Assembly: GCA_016795385.1 (NCBI GenBank)
Contig: JAEUHI010000037.1
Coordinates: 1-64,000 of the forward strand
DNA length: 64,000 nt
Origin: Verrucomicrobiales bacterium
Lineage (GTDB): Bacteria; Verrucomicrobiota; Verrucomicrobiia; Verrucomicrobiales; DEV007
Reading direction: 5' to 3'
Part shown: one piece after another, positions 46,197-54,562 of the stretch
How the letters are laid out: each line of letters opens with the position of its first letter
How positions within the stretch are numbered: position 1 is the first letter of the stretch
Program-made: the position numbers and the translations under genes
Notes under the pieces: generated by a model
Seen by the model: the letters and a program-made list of their open reading frames with translations, nothing else
Database searches by the model: none
What the model was told of the DNA's origin: nothing

Positions 46197-46248
46197 CGTG
46201 TGTTTTTCCGATTGCCGAGACAATCGAAAAAGACGCAAGGACATCAAA

Positions 46249-46263
46249 TGCAAAAAACTTGCG
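46249..46263 (+). promoter_or_regulatory. TGCAA-N5-TTGCG operator upstream of the second CobW-like gene
   Basis: TGCAAAAAACTTGCG, 35 bp before ATG 46299 and 52 bp before the divergent SHD1-gene start. Fifth copy of the motif in this window, and the third transcription unit to carry it. Confidence 0.6.
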
Positions 46264-46298
46264 TTTTTCAGTGGCGGGCTGTCAGTGTCCTCTCCTCC

Positions 46299-47240
46299 AT
46301 GAGCAAACCCCTCCTCTTCCTCACCGGCTTCCTCGGCGCGGGGAAAACGACCCTGCTGCGCGCGATCCTGACCGAATCCCAAAAACTCGGCAGATCGTGC
46401 GACGTGATCCTCAACGATTTCGAAAACGCCGAGCTCGATGCGGCGACCCTGCCCTCCTGCGCCGCTTCGATCGCTCCCATCGCGGCGAGTTGCGCCTGCT
46501 GTGACAGTCTCGAGGATCTCGTGCAGCTCGCCCTCGCCGCGCAGGCGAGCCGGGGCGACGCGCTCCTCGTCGAGCTGAATGGCACGGCCGATCCGCTTCC
46601 CTTGCTGGAGAGCTTCACCTTGCTGGAGGAGAAGCTGCCCTTCTTTCCGCGCTGGCAGGTCGCGGTGATCCACGCCCGCAACTGGGGGCGCCGCGGCGAT
46701 TTCGAGGCGCTGGAACGCCGCCAGCTCGAGACGGCGACGCATTGGGTGCTGACCCATGCGGAATCGCTCACTGCCCGCGAGCTGCGGGCGGTCGCCCGCG
46801 GGGTCGCCTCGGTCAATCCGCATGCGAAGCGGAGTCATGCCCACGGACTTGCCGCCGATCTCCACATCGCCCGGGGCGGGCCGGAGGCGGTGTCCTTTCT
46901 CAGCGGCGAGGGCCATCGTCACGATGCGGCCCACGCCCTTTCCCATCGGTTCACGGGCTGCCAGGTACCTCTGCCGGGACGCTACTGCGGCGAGGATCTC
47001 ATCGCCCTGCTCAATGCCCTGCCGCCGGTGGTGGTGCGGGCCAAGGCCCTCGTGCGCCTCCGCGACCGGCCCGGGAGCCGCTGGCTCTACGGACGTACCA
47101 TCGACGATCCCGTGGGCGAGCCCTACGAGGTCGATGGGCTCGCCAAAGCGCCTTCATCGCTCGTCTGCATCGGCCCCGGGCTCGATCCGGCGGCGATCCG
47201 CCTGCTCGTGGAGGAGATTCTCGGCGTCCCCGCCGCGTGA
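46299..47240 (+). CDS. CobW/COG0523-like GTPase, divergent second copy
   Basis: 313 residues from ATG 46299. P-loop GFLGAGKT (10-17), the metal motif C65-A-C-C68 in AASCACCDSLEDL (CxCC as in the family), and ELNGTADPLPLL replacing the usual ESTG.S.P. G4 is degenerate (THAESL in place of NKxD). The C-terminal CobW domain is present (PPVVVRAKALVRLRDRPGSR, WLYGR). Short His clusters (RSHAHG, EGHRHDAAHAL) could bind metal. Compared with the first copy it has lost ~100 residues. It may be a specialised chaperone for the same metal. Confidence 0.82.
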   Translation: MSKPLLFLTGFLGAGKTTLLRAILTESQKLGRSCDVILNDFENAELDAATLPSCAASIAPIAASCACCDSLEDLVQLALAAQASRGDALLVELNGTADPLPLLESFTLLEEKLPFFPRWQVAVIHARNWGRRGDFEALERRQLETATHWVLTHAESLTARELRAVARGVASVNPHAKRSHAHGLAADLHIARGGPEAVSFLSGEGHRHDAAHALSHRFTGCQVPLPGRYCGEDLIALLNALPPVVVRAKALVRLRDRPGSRWLYGRTIDDPVGEPYEVDGLAKAPSSLVCIGPGLDPAAIRLLVEEILGVPAA

Positions 47241-47300
47241 CCAAAGAGGGTCGGAGGGCACGCCAGACCCTGTCCGGTCCGCGCCGTTTTGGTGGGTTTG

Positions 47301-48887
47301 TCAGGGCCGGTTTTTGATCCAGGCGAGGACGCGGTCGCTTGCCCCGTCGGTGAGGGAACGACCTTGGAGGAAGGCTTTGAAGGTGCCCTTTTCCTTGGCC
47401 GATCTACCCTTGGCTTTCATCTGGAGCTCATACTGCGACGCGGCTCCTCCCGCGAGGTCGGCGGTCTGGTGAAGGCCGGTCTTGGTCGTCGCGGTGACGT
47501 TGGCGCGGCCTCCGGTGACGCGGTAGACCTTGATGTCGGTGCGGCTATCGGGTTTCTCGCTGGTGACCGCGTATCGGTCGATCGCATTGCCGCCGTTGCG
47601 GAGGAAGGCGAAGAATTTCACCCGCTTGCCCGAGGTGACGGTGATCTGCTTCTGCCCGGCTCCGCTGGTGTTGATGACGCCGGCGCCACGTTGGCTGCCG
47701 ATCTTCGCCCCGATCGTGAGATCGGGCTGGAAGGTCGATGGACTGAAAAACAGGACGCGGGAATTTGCCCGGTCGCAGACGTGGAGCCGCCCGTTGCCAT
47801 CGACCTCGATGCCGTAGGGACTGTCGATCCGGCTTGCGGAGACTTCGGGCGCGGCGTCGAGGGTGAAGTCGGGGCGACCCAGGACGAGAGTCGCGGTGGC
47901 TCCGTTTCCGGCGGTGGCGGCATTGTCAAAGCCGAGGATGCGGCCGTTGGCGCTGTCGGCGACCCAGAGGCGGCCCGCGGCATCGACAGCGACGCCTCGC
48001 GGCGAAGAAAGGCCGGTCGCACCCGCGGCGGCTACGCCGGTGTTGAAATTCACCTGGCCAAAGACGGCGTCGGCATCATCGCCGTTGCTTTTGGTGGCGG
48101 CCGCATTGAAACGCAGGACGCGATGGTTCTCGGTGTCGGCGACATAAAGGTTTCCGGTGGCATCGAGGGCGATGGCGGTGGGGGAGAAAAGATTGTCCTG
48201 CTGGGTGGCGACACCGGAGCCGGTGAAATTCTCCTGCCCGAGGACGAGGGAGGCCGGCGAGGAGTCGGGGAGATTCGCAGCGTCGGCGAACATGAGGATG
48301 CGTTGGCTGAGGGCATCGACGACGAAAAGGTTTCCCGTGGCGTCCCCGGTGATTCCCTTGGGATTCCACAACCGCGTCTGGGAAATGGCGGCGCCCGAGA
48401 CTCCATAGCCGGTCTGTCCGAGAATGCCGTCGGCGAGCGGACCGTCCGGGAGGGTCGCGGCATCGTCGTAGCGGAGGATGCGGTTGTTGTTTTTGTCGGA
48501 GACCCAGAGCCGTCCCGCGCCATCGACGTAGACGCCGGAGGGGGCGAACAGTCCGTCCTGCGTGTTCCTGCCTCCCGTCGCCCCGAAGTCGCTCTGTCCG
48601 ATCACGCCTTCGGCGGCGGCTCCGTTCGCGAGCGCGGCGTAGCTCGCGTAACGGAGGACGCGGTTGTTGCCGGTGTCGGCGACGAAGATCTTCCCGGTGA
48701 CGGGATCGATCGCGACGTCCTCCGGAAAACTGAGTCGATCGACGGTGTTCGTGCCGGCATTGCTGGTGAAGTCGGGCTGACCGATCACCTTGACGGCGGC
48801 GATGCCGTCGGACCATCGCGTGCCCGCGGAGGAGAGGGTGGGAAGGAAGGAAACAAGGAGGAGAAGGACGGGTATCGGAGACTTCAT
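47301..48887 (-). CDS. exported NHL-repeat beta-propeller protein
   Basis: 528 residues with a signal peptide (MKSPIPVLLLLVSFLPTLSS). About six NHL repeats span 30-390, each with a core such as GKIFVADTGNNRVLRYASYA, GRLWVSDKNNNRILRYDDAA, GNLYVADTENHRVLRFNAAA and GRLWVADSANGRILGFDNAA. A separate C-terminal domain of ~120 residues follows (ITVTSGKRVKFFAFLRNGGN to AWIKNRP). No enzyme motif; likely an extracellular binding protein. The C-terminal domain is a beta domain like that of other exported proteins nearby. Confidence 0.8.
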   Translation of the reverse strand: MKSPIPVLLLLVSFLPTLSSAGTRWSDGIAAVKVIGQPDFTSNAGTNTVDRLSFPEDVAIDPVTGKIFVADTGNNRVLRYASYAALANGAAAEGVIGQSDFGATGGRNTQDGLFAPSGVYVDGAGRLWVSDKNNNRILRYDDAATLPDGPLADGILGQTGYGVSGAAISQTRLWNPKGITGDATGNLFVVDALSQRILMFADAANLPDSSPASLVLGQENFTGSGVATQQDNLFSPTAIALDATGNLYVADTENHRVLRFNAAATKSNGDDADAVFGQVNFNTGVAAAGATGLSSPRGVAVDAAGRLWVADSANGRILGFDNAATAGNGATATLVLGRPDFTLDAAPEVSASRIDSPYGIEVDGNGRLHVCDRANSRVLFFSPSTFQPDLTIGAKIGSQRGAGVINTSGAGQKQITVTSGKRVKFFAFLRNGGNAIDRYAVTSEKPDSRTDIKVYRVTGGRANVTATTKTGLHQTADLAGGAASQYELQMKAKGRSAKEKGTFKAFLQGRSLTDGASDRVLAWIKNRP

Positions 48888-49054
48888 GCGAGGGGATTCA
48901 CCCCGCTCGCGGAAACCTTACCGGAAAAGGAAGATGATTCCGGATGCCACCAATGGACGGGAAAAGGCCACCGGCTTCCGGTTGCCCGTGGACGAGCGGT
49001 GACGCATGATTTCCGTGCTCCCGGCACCCGGCGGAGCGTCCTGACAAAACGATC

Positions 49055-49510
49055 ATGAAATCCCTCCTCGCTTGTTCCCTTGCCGCCGTCATTCTCTTCT
49101 CCACGAATCCCGCCTCCGCGAAGACCTACGGAGGATTCTCCGTGCGCGACACGTTCAAATTGAAGGTCGCCTCGGTGACCTCGACGAAGCAGACCGGTCT
49201 CGCGGGCGTGCCGGCGGCGAGTCCGATCCCGGCCGGGATTCCGTCGTTCAAGAAAGGCAAGGTGATCTCCTTCCGCATCGCCGCGAAAGGCAAGCTCACG
49301 GCGCGCGGTGGCATCAACATCCCGTTCGCCCACGACACGAACGACGTGAACGAGTACAACAAATCCTCGGGCACGACGGTGAACATCACGCACAATGCGG
49401 AGATCGAGAAGAAGCGCCGGGAAGCGGTCGCGGGCACGATGAGCTTTTTCATCACCGATGCCTCGGGTGCGGAGACGGTGTATTACACGGTCGTCTACAA
49501 GCTGAAGTGA
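49055..49510 (+). CDS. small exported protein of unknown function
   Basis: 151 residues with a signal peptide (MKSLLACSLAAVILFSTNPA, cleaved after SA). The mature part is a small beta-rich domain (GGFSVRDTFKLKVASVTS, KKGKVISFRIAAKGKLTARG, AGTMSFFITDASGAETVYYT) with no cysteine and no known motif. It is divergent from the NHL-repeat gene, with ~170 bp between. Unrecognised; well above random in codon use. Confidence 0.6.
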   Translation: MKSLLACSLAAVILFSTNPASAKTYGGFSVRDTFKLKVASVTSTKQTGLAGVPAASPIPAGIPSFKKGKVISFRIAAKGKLTARGGINIPFAHDTNDVNEYNKSSGTTVNITHNAEIEKKRREAVAGTMSFFITDASGAETVYYTVVYKLK

Positions 49511-49533
49511 AGTGACGCGACACCGGCCCGGTC

Positions 49534-49962
49534 TCACTCGCGTCCGGGCACTTTCAGGCTGACACCTCCGGGCGGGACCTCGCCGTTCTCATCGACGATG
49601 GAGGCGAACTCGAAGTCGATGAGGCAGAATCGCCCGTCCTGGCTCCGGTAGGTGATGTTGCGGGGAAAAGGATCCTCGTGGCGCACGCCGTAGTCGCGCT
49701 CGAGGTCGGCGAAGAGCTCGGCGGCCTTGCGGGCGCTGATGCGATCGACGATGCGTCCGCAGTTTGTCGTGACGATGGTGAGGGTGTCCTCGTCGACTTC
49801 GAGGAGGCGCGGCACGTAGTCGCACCCGCGCTCCTCGAGATGGCGCAGCACGGCGACCTCGGTATCGAAACGCCGCCGGGCGTTTTCGCCACGAAAGGTC
49901 TTCCGCACGCGGCCATCAAAGCCGACGTGTACGTAGGAGTATTCCGTGTCTTTCCGTGTCAT
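49534..49962 (-). CDS. minimal kinase-like (APH/RIO-type) protein
   Basis: 142 residues from ATG 49962 (MTRKDTEYSYVHVGFDGRVR). It has the elements of a protein-kinase-like fold: an N-terminal beta hairpin with K21, E35 in RFDTEVAVLRHLEERG, a hinge TIVTTNCG, catalytic loop RHEDPFPRNITY (H95, D97, N102) and LIDFEFA (D116), equivalent to DFG. It is shorter than usual, lacking most of the C-lobe. Substrate unknown; bacterial relatives include LPS core kinases and aminoglycoside kinases. Confidence 0.65.
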   Translation of the reverse strand: MTRKDTEYSYVHVGFDGRVRKTFRGENARRRFDTEVAVLRHLEERGCDYVPRLLEVDEDTLTIVTTNCGRIVDRISARKAAELFADLERDYGVRHEDPFPRNITYRSQDGRFCLIDFEFASIVDENGEVPPGGVSLKVPGRE

Positions 49963-50074
49963 CGCGGTCGCCTCGTGACGGTCGCGACCCTGCGAACGTC
50001 CCAAGTCTTGACCCGATGGGGCGGGACCTGTTCAAGATTCGTCGTAACTCGCTCTGCCGACGGTGCGCCAAACC

Positions 50075-51190
50075 TCAACCCGCCCCGCCGACGGACTCGA
50101 GGCGCTTGATCAGATTCTGATCGCGCTCGGTCACGAAGTTGATGACGGTGCCTTCCCGTCCGGCGCGGGCGGTGCGTCCGGCGCGGTGGAGGTAGTTTTT
50201 CAACTCGCGGGGGAGGTGGTAGTTCACGACGCGGCCGATGTTTTCGACGTCGAGACCGCGGGCGGCGAGATCGGTGGAAATGAGGATCTCGAGTTCGCCA
50301 TCGCGGAATTGCTGCAGGTTCTGCCGACGCTCCTTCTTGTCCATGTCGCCGCGGTAGATGGCGCAGGGGTAGCCGTGCTCCTCGAGCTCGGCGGCGAGTT
50401 CGTCGCATTGTTCGCGGGTGTTGGCGAAAATCAGGGTGCCGCCCTCGACCGGCTCTCCGAGGACTTTTTCGAGGAGGGGGAACCGTCTACCACGCGGCAC
50501 CGCGAGGTTCACGGTGACGAGGGTGGAGACGAGGCGGTGGCGTCCCTTTGTCTCGATCACTTCGGCGCCGTGGAACATTTCGCTGATCAGCCCGTGCACG
50601 GCCTCGGACGCGGTGGCGGTGAAGAGCGCGAGCTGCCGGTCCGCCGGTGTCGCCTTGAGGATGCGTTTGATGGCGGGGAGGAAACCCTGGTCGAGGATCT
50701 GGTCGGCCTCGTCAAAGACGAGAAAACGCACGTCGGAGAGATTCACCAACTTCATCGCGATGAGCTGCTCGATCCGGCCCGGCGTGGCGACGAGCACTTC
50801 GAAAGGGCCTCCGACATTTTTCCGGGCGATCTTCATGGCCACGCCGCCGACGGCCGAGCGCACCCGCACGCGGGTGTCGTGGGTGAAGACCTTCATCGCC
50901 CGTGTCACCTGCTCGCCGAGATCGCTCGAGGGCACGAGGACGATGGCGCGCGGCTGTCCGTTCTCGGTGACGGCGTCGCCGTTTTCCTCGAGCTGTTTCA
51001 CCTTTTGCAGCACGGGCAGGGCATAGGCGATCGTCTTGCCGCTGCCGGTCTCGGCGACACCGACGACGGATTCGCCGCGGAGGAGGGCGGGCAGGGCGCG
51101 CTCCTGGATTTCCGTGGGAGTCACAAAACCCTCGGCCTGGAGGGTGGCCTGGAGGGAAGGGATCAGATCAAAAGCTCGAAACGACGACAT
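50075..51190 (-). CDS. DEAD-box RNA helicase
   Basis: 371 residues, the two RecA-like domains with almost no extension. Motifs: Q motif TPTEIQERALPALL, Walker A AETGSGKT (46-53), PSSDLGEQV, ATPGRIEQL, DEAD in VFDEADQILD, TAT in LFTATAS (SAT is usual), IFANTREQ, STDLAARGLDV and HRAGRTARAGREG. A ribosome-assembly or cold-adaptation RNA helicase of the RhlE/CsdA kind. Convergent with the kinase-like gene; divergent from the NYN-domain gene. Confidence 0.93.
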   Translation of the reverse strand: MSSFRAFDLIPSLQATLQAEGFVTPTEIQERALPALLRGESVVGVAETGSGKTIAYALPVLQKVKQLEENGDAVTENGQPRAIVLVPSSDLGEQVTRAMKVFTHDTRVRVRSAVGGVAMKIARKNVGGPFEVLVATPGRIEQLIAMKLVNLSDVRFLVFDEADQILDQGFLPAIKRILKATPADRQLALFTATASEAVHGLISEMFHGAEVIETKGRHRLVSTLVTVNLAVPRGRRFPLLEKVLGEPVEGGTLIFANTREQCDELAAELEEHGYPCAIYRGDMDKKERRQNLQQFRDGELEILISTDLAARGLDVENIGRVVNYHLPRELKNYLHRAGRTARAGREGTVINFVTERDQNLIKRLESVGGAG

Positions 51191-51305
51191 GCGGCCACCT
51201 TAGCGCGAATGACGCGAAAGGCATGGGGATTTGTCGCGACCGCGCGACAGGTTGACAATCGTCCGGCAAACTCCCATCCTCGATCCGAGACGTCTTCCTT
51301 TCGCC

Positions 51306-52046
51306 ATGACCACGCCCGACGACAGCATCGCCCTCCTCATCGATTCAGACAACGCACCGTCGGCGAAGATCTCCTTCATCATGGCCGAACTCGCCAGCCA
51401 CGGTGTCGCCAACATCCGGCGAGCCTATGGCAACTGGACGAAATCGGGATTGAAGGGCTGGGCCGACGTCCTTCTCGAGCACGCGATCGAACCCGTCCAG
51501 CTCTACGATCTGGTGAAGGGCAAAAACGCGACCGATATCCGTCTCGTCATTGATGCGATGGACATTCTCTACACGAAGTCGGTGAAGACTTTCGCCTTGG
51601 TTTCGTCGGACTGCGATTTCACCCCGCTCTGCAATCGTCTCCGGGCCGAGGGAAAACAGGTGATCGGATTCGGCGGTCAGAACACGCCGGCACCGTTCAT
51701 TCACAGCTGCTCGAAATTCCTCTATCTCGACGACGATGAAAAGGTCGCCGCCGAGCGCAAGGCGCAGCGCACCTCTCCCGATCAACTCAAGGGCAACACC
51801 AAGCTGATGAACACCCTGCGCAGCGCGATCGAAGCCTGCGCCGACGAGGATGGATGGGCACCTTTGGGGCCCGTGGGCAATCACATCTCCAACCAGAGCT
51901 CGATCGATCACCGCACCTTCGGTTTCGCCAAACTCAGTGGTTTGCTCGGGGCGATCGATCTCTTCGAGTTGGAGAAAAACAGCAATGGCACCCAGGGTTA
52001 CCGCGTGAGGCAGCGGGGCAAGGGGCCGGCAAAAAGGGAAGGGTGA
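51306..52046 (+). CDS. NYN-domain nuclease with C-terminal OST-HTH/LOTUS-like domain
   Basis: 246 residues from ATG 51306. The NYN (PIN-like) domain has acidic residues in IALLIDSDNAPS (D13, D15), KNATDIRLVIDAMD and FALVSSDCDFTPL, a typical metal-dependent RNase site, and VIGFGGQNTPAPF. Residues ~185-240 (MNTLRSAIEACADEDGWAPL, FGFAKLSGLLGAIDLFELE) form the LOTUS/OST-HTH domain that often follows. RNA processing or decay role is inferred. Divergent from the DEAD-box gene. Confidence 0.88.
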   Translation: MTTPDDSIALLIDSDNAPSAKISFIMAELASHGVANIRRAYGNWTKSGLKGWADVLLEHAIEPVQLYDLVKGKNATDIRLVIDAMDILYTKSVKTFALVSSDCDFTPLCNRLRAEGKQVIGFGGQNTPAPFIHSCSKFLYLDDDEKVAAERKAQRTSPDQLKGNTKLMNTLRSAIEACADEDGWAPLGPVGNHISNQSSIDHRTFGFAKLSGLLGAIDLFELEKNSNGTQGYRVRQRGKGPAKREG

Positions 52047-52078
52047 GCGGGAGTAAAAGCCGACGGCCGAATCGGCTT

Positions 52079-52822
52079 CTATGCCGTCACTCTGACTCCA
52101 CGTTGCAAGAAGGGCACGGCTCGATTCCACAGTCCTCCTTGCGGATTGAGGATGGGATGCGCCGAATAGGAAACGAGAAACGCGCGCCGGGGATGATCGG
52201 TCGTGTTCGGTCCGCTGCGGTGGAAGAGCGTGCTCGACATCGCGACGATCCCGCCGCGGGCCACGGGCACCACCGTACCCGGGGTGTCTCCTTCATAGCC
52301 GATCAGGTCACCGCTCGCCTTGTCTTTCCGATGGGGCAGGATCTCGCGCGGGCCTCCCTGCGACCATGGCAGCACGTGGAGCGCCCCATTCTCCTCCGTC
52401 GCGTCGTCGAGGGCGCACCAGAGGCTGAGATAGGGCTCGTGCGCTTGTCCTAACAAATACCCCGAATCCTGGTGCCAGCCGAAGGGCATCCCGATCCGGC
52501 CCGATTTCACGATGAAGAGTTCCAGAAAGAGGTAGGCCTCCGGGCCGAGGAACCGCCCCACGACTTCAGCCATGAGGTCGCCGAAGAGGAATCGACCGAC
52601 CTCGCTGGAAGGGTCGTGCCAGGACGGCAGGAAATAGCGGCGGTCCTTGTGGGTCAGGCCGAGCACGTCCGCCTGGACCTGCGCCATCAATCCGATGTGT
52701 TCCTCCAGGTATGCCTGGCACGAAGTGTCGAGGGCTTCGAGAGCCGCCTCTGGAATGGCCTGTTCCAGGACGCCATAGCCATCCTCGGAGAAGGATCGGG
52801 TGATCGACGGATCCAGGGTCAT
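52079..52822 (-). CDS. phytanoyl-CoA dioxygenase-family protein
   Basis: 247 residues, Fe(II)/2-oxoglutarate oxygenase of the PhyH group. Metal ligands H117 and D119 in GWHQDSGY and H201 in STLFHRSGPN, with R213 in RRAFLVSY for 2-oxoglutarate. LSLWCALDDATEENGALHVL is a second family block. Substrate unknown; family members hydroxylate small molecules. It is divergent from the exported protein gene at 52993. Confidence 0.87.
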   Translation of the reverse strand: MTLDPSITRSFSEDGYGVLEQAIPEAALEALDTSCQAYLEEHIGLMAQVQADVLGLTHKDRRYFLPSWHDPSSEVGRFLFGDLMAEVVGRFLGPEAYLFLELFIVKSGRIGMPFGWHQDSGYLLGQAHEPYLSLWCALDDATEENGALHVLPWSQGGPREILPHRKDKASGDLIGYEGDTPGTVVPVARGGIVAMSSTLFHRSGPNTTDHPRRAFLVSYSAHPILNPQGGLWNRAVPFLQRGVRVTA

Positions 52823-52905
52823 GGATGAAGGCTCCCATCGCCCCGCGTACCTTGCAAGAGGGCGAAACGGCCGGTCCGCCCCCTGTCAGAGGCTCTTTCG
52901 GACGA

Positions 52906-52934
52906 TTGACAATAGTCCCGGATTCAGGCATTCT
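52906..52934 (+). promoter_or_regulatory. sigma70-like promoter of the exported protein gene
   Basis: TTGACA at 52906-52911, a 17 bp spacer and CATTCT at 52929-52934 (near -10). It lies ~60-70 bp before the likely start of the gene and argues against the longer in-frame start at 52825. Confidence 0.4.
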
Positions 52935-52992
52935 GCAATCCTTGCGTTCTTTCCCCCAGCACGGCCATCGCCATGCCTCGCCCTTCCTGACG

Positions 52993-54531
52993 GTGCTTCG
53001 CTGGGGAATGGTTGCGGTCTGCCTGTGGAGTATCGCTCCAGAAGTCCGGAGCCAGGGGGTGGACATCCCTTCTTACCGCGAGATCACCCCCTACCAGGCG
53101 GACCTTGTGGGCACCCCCTCGTGGGCGCAGTCCGGCCGTCCCGGGATCCTCGGCGCGGAGTTGACGGTGCCCGCAAACACCTTCCTCCGGAACATCGCCA
53201 TCCGCATGGCGGAGTCGCCGAATGCGAAGGGCGGATTCGAATTGCATCTCTTCCGCATCCCTCGGCGGAGCTCGACCGGGGGCATGGACCACGTGGCGCA
53301 GTTGAAGGGGACGGACAATCCCGCTGCCGCCGGCCTCCATCTCTATGAAATCCCCGCTGGATTGGTCCTGTCGGGGCGTTATCTCCTCGTCGCCATGGTT
53401 TCTCCGGGAGGGGGAACCTATCGATGGACGATCGAGACGGCCGCGGAAGGGGGGACGGATGGCAGCGTGTTCTACGGTGTCCTTGCGGTACCCGGAGCGC
53501 CCACGACGGGAGGGAGCAACGTTAACACCAACGGAGGAAGCAACGGGAGCACTCTGGTTTGGAGCGGGGCGAGTGGCTCGATCTGGACGGGTGCGACGCT
53601 GACTCTGGCCAACCCCACGAATTGGCAGAATCCGCCGAGCATCACGTTTGGACCCCCGGTTCGACCTCCATCAACCGGTGGAAACTTCCTGTTGAATCCT
53701 CAGATTTCGTCAGGATCGACGTTCATCCTCGGTGGGAACACTTCCGGCGGAACGACTTCGGGGAATCAGACCACTCTGGGTGGTTCAAGCACGGTCATTC
53801 GCAATGATCCTCCCCCCGTCGGAACCATCCTCGGGAGTAACCCGGGATCACTGCCCCCGTTGAATTTCCAGATTCCGACATCGAATCCGACTCAGACACT
53901 GAATCCCACTCCGGTTCCTTCTCCGCTCATCAGTCCAACGCCTGGACTGGTTATCAATCGCTCCGGTGAAACCCTGACCTACCAAGGCGGGACGATTCAA
54001 CCCACGCAGGCTGGCCCGGTTTCCTCCAGCGAAGAGTCCTCGGAAGAGCAAACCGCCTCCGCCTTTCTCTCCGCTTCCTCCGAAGTCGCGGCGGCGCAGG
54101 AGGACCTGCCGCGTTTGATGCTTTTGCCGGCTCTGGACGAGACGGGACGTTTCGCCTTCACCCTCCGCAGCGGATCCGCCGATTCCCTCCTCCAGGTGCA
54201 GCGGCCGAGGCCATTCTCCCCGGTCGCGGTGGGAGCCGAGGGGCCGACGCAGAGGATCCGCATCCGCAATGTCGCGGAGACCGCGATCCAAGGTCTCTCG
54301 ATCCATGCCTCGGGCGAGACGAAACGCCACTTCCGGGTCACCACGACCCCGCGTCGTTCTCTCGCCAAGGGCGAATCGACCGAATTCCTCCTTACCGCGG
54401 CTCCGAAACGCCCGGGCGTGCGTCGCGGCATCATCGAGGTGCGCAGCGAGGCGGGCAGCGAATTCCTGGTTGTGACCGTTCGCGGTGTCCGCGGGGTTTT
54501 CTCTCCCCGCGCCGGGATGAGTACCCCGTGA
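52993..54531 (+). CDS. exported protein with Ser/Thr/Asn/Pro-rich middle and Hydin-like C-terminal domain
   Basis: About 512 residues. The start is uncertain: GTG 52993 (VLRWGMVAVCLWSIAPEVRS) or ATG 53008; the frame is open to 52825 but the promoter at 52906 makes that unlikely. The signal peptide ends near VRSQG. An N-terminal beta-rich ~180 residues is followed by a low-complexity Gly/Ser/Thr/Asn/Pro stretch (e.g. GGNTSGGTTSGNQTTLGGSS). The C-terminal domain resembles ASPM-SPD-2-Hydin Ig-like domains (IRIRNVAETAIQGLSIHASG, RRGIIEVRSEAGSEFLVVTV). It is probably a cell-surface or matrix protein. The Tae4-like gene follows 31 bp downstream. Confidence 0.6.
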   Translation: MLRWGMVAVCLWSIAPEVRSQGVDIPSYREITPYQADLVGTPSWAQSGRPGILGAELTVPANTFLRNIAIRMAESPNAKGGFELHLFRIPRRSSTGGMDHVAQLKGTDNPAAAGLHLYEIPAGLVLSGRYLLVAMVSPGGGTYRWTIETAAEGGTDGSVFYGVLAVPGAPTTGGSNVNTNGGSNGSTLVWSGASGSIWTGATLTLANPTNWQNPPSITFGPPVRPPSTGGNFLLNPQISSGSTFILGGNTSGGTTSGNQTTLGGSSTVIRNDPPPVGTILGSNPGSLPPLNFQIPTSNPTQTLNPTPVPSPLISPTPGLVINRSGETLTYQGGTIQPTQAGPVSSSEESSEEQTASAFLSASSEVAAAQEDLPRLMLLPALDETGRFAFTLRSGSADSLLQVQRPRPFSPVAVGAEGPTQRIRIRNVAETAIQGLSIHASGETKRHFRVTTTPRRSLAKGESTEFLLTAAPKRPGVRRGIIEVRSEAGSEFLVVTVRGVRGVFSPRAGMSTP

Positions 54532-54562
54532 TTCCCCGGCGTTCCTCCGCCGTCTCCCGTTC

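Noticed and set aside
47289..49058. 589-codon plus-strand frame
   Set aside because: Mirror of the NHL-repeat gene; its apparent repeats (VGDPEAARGID etc.) are reverse complements of NHL repeats.
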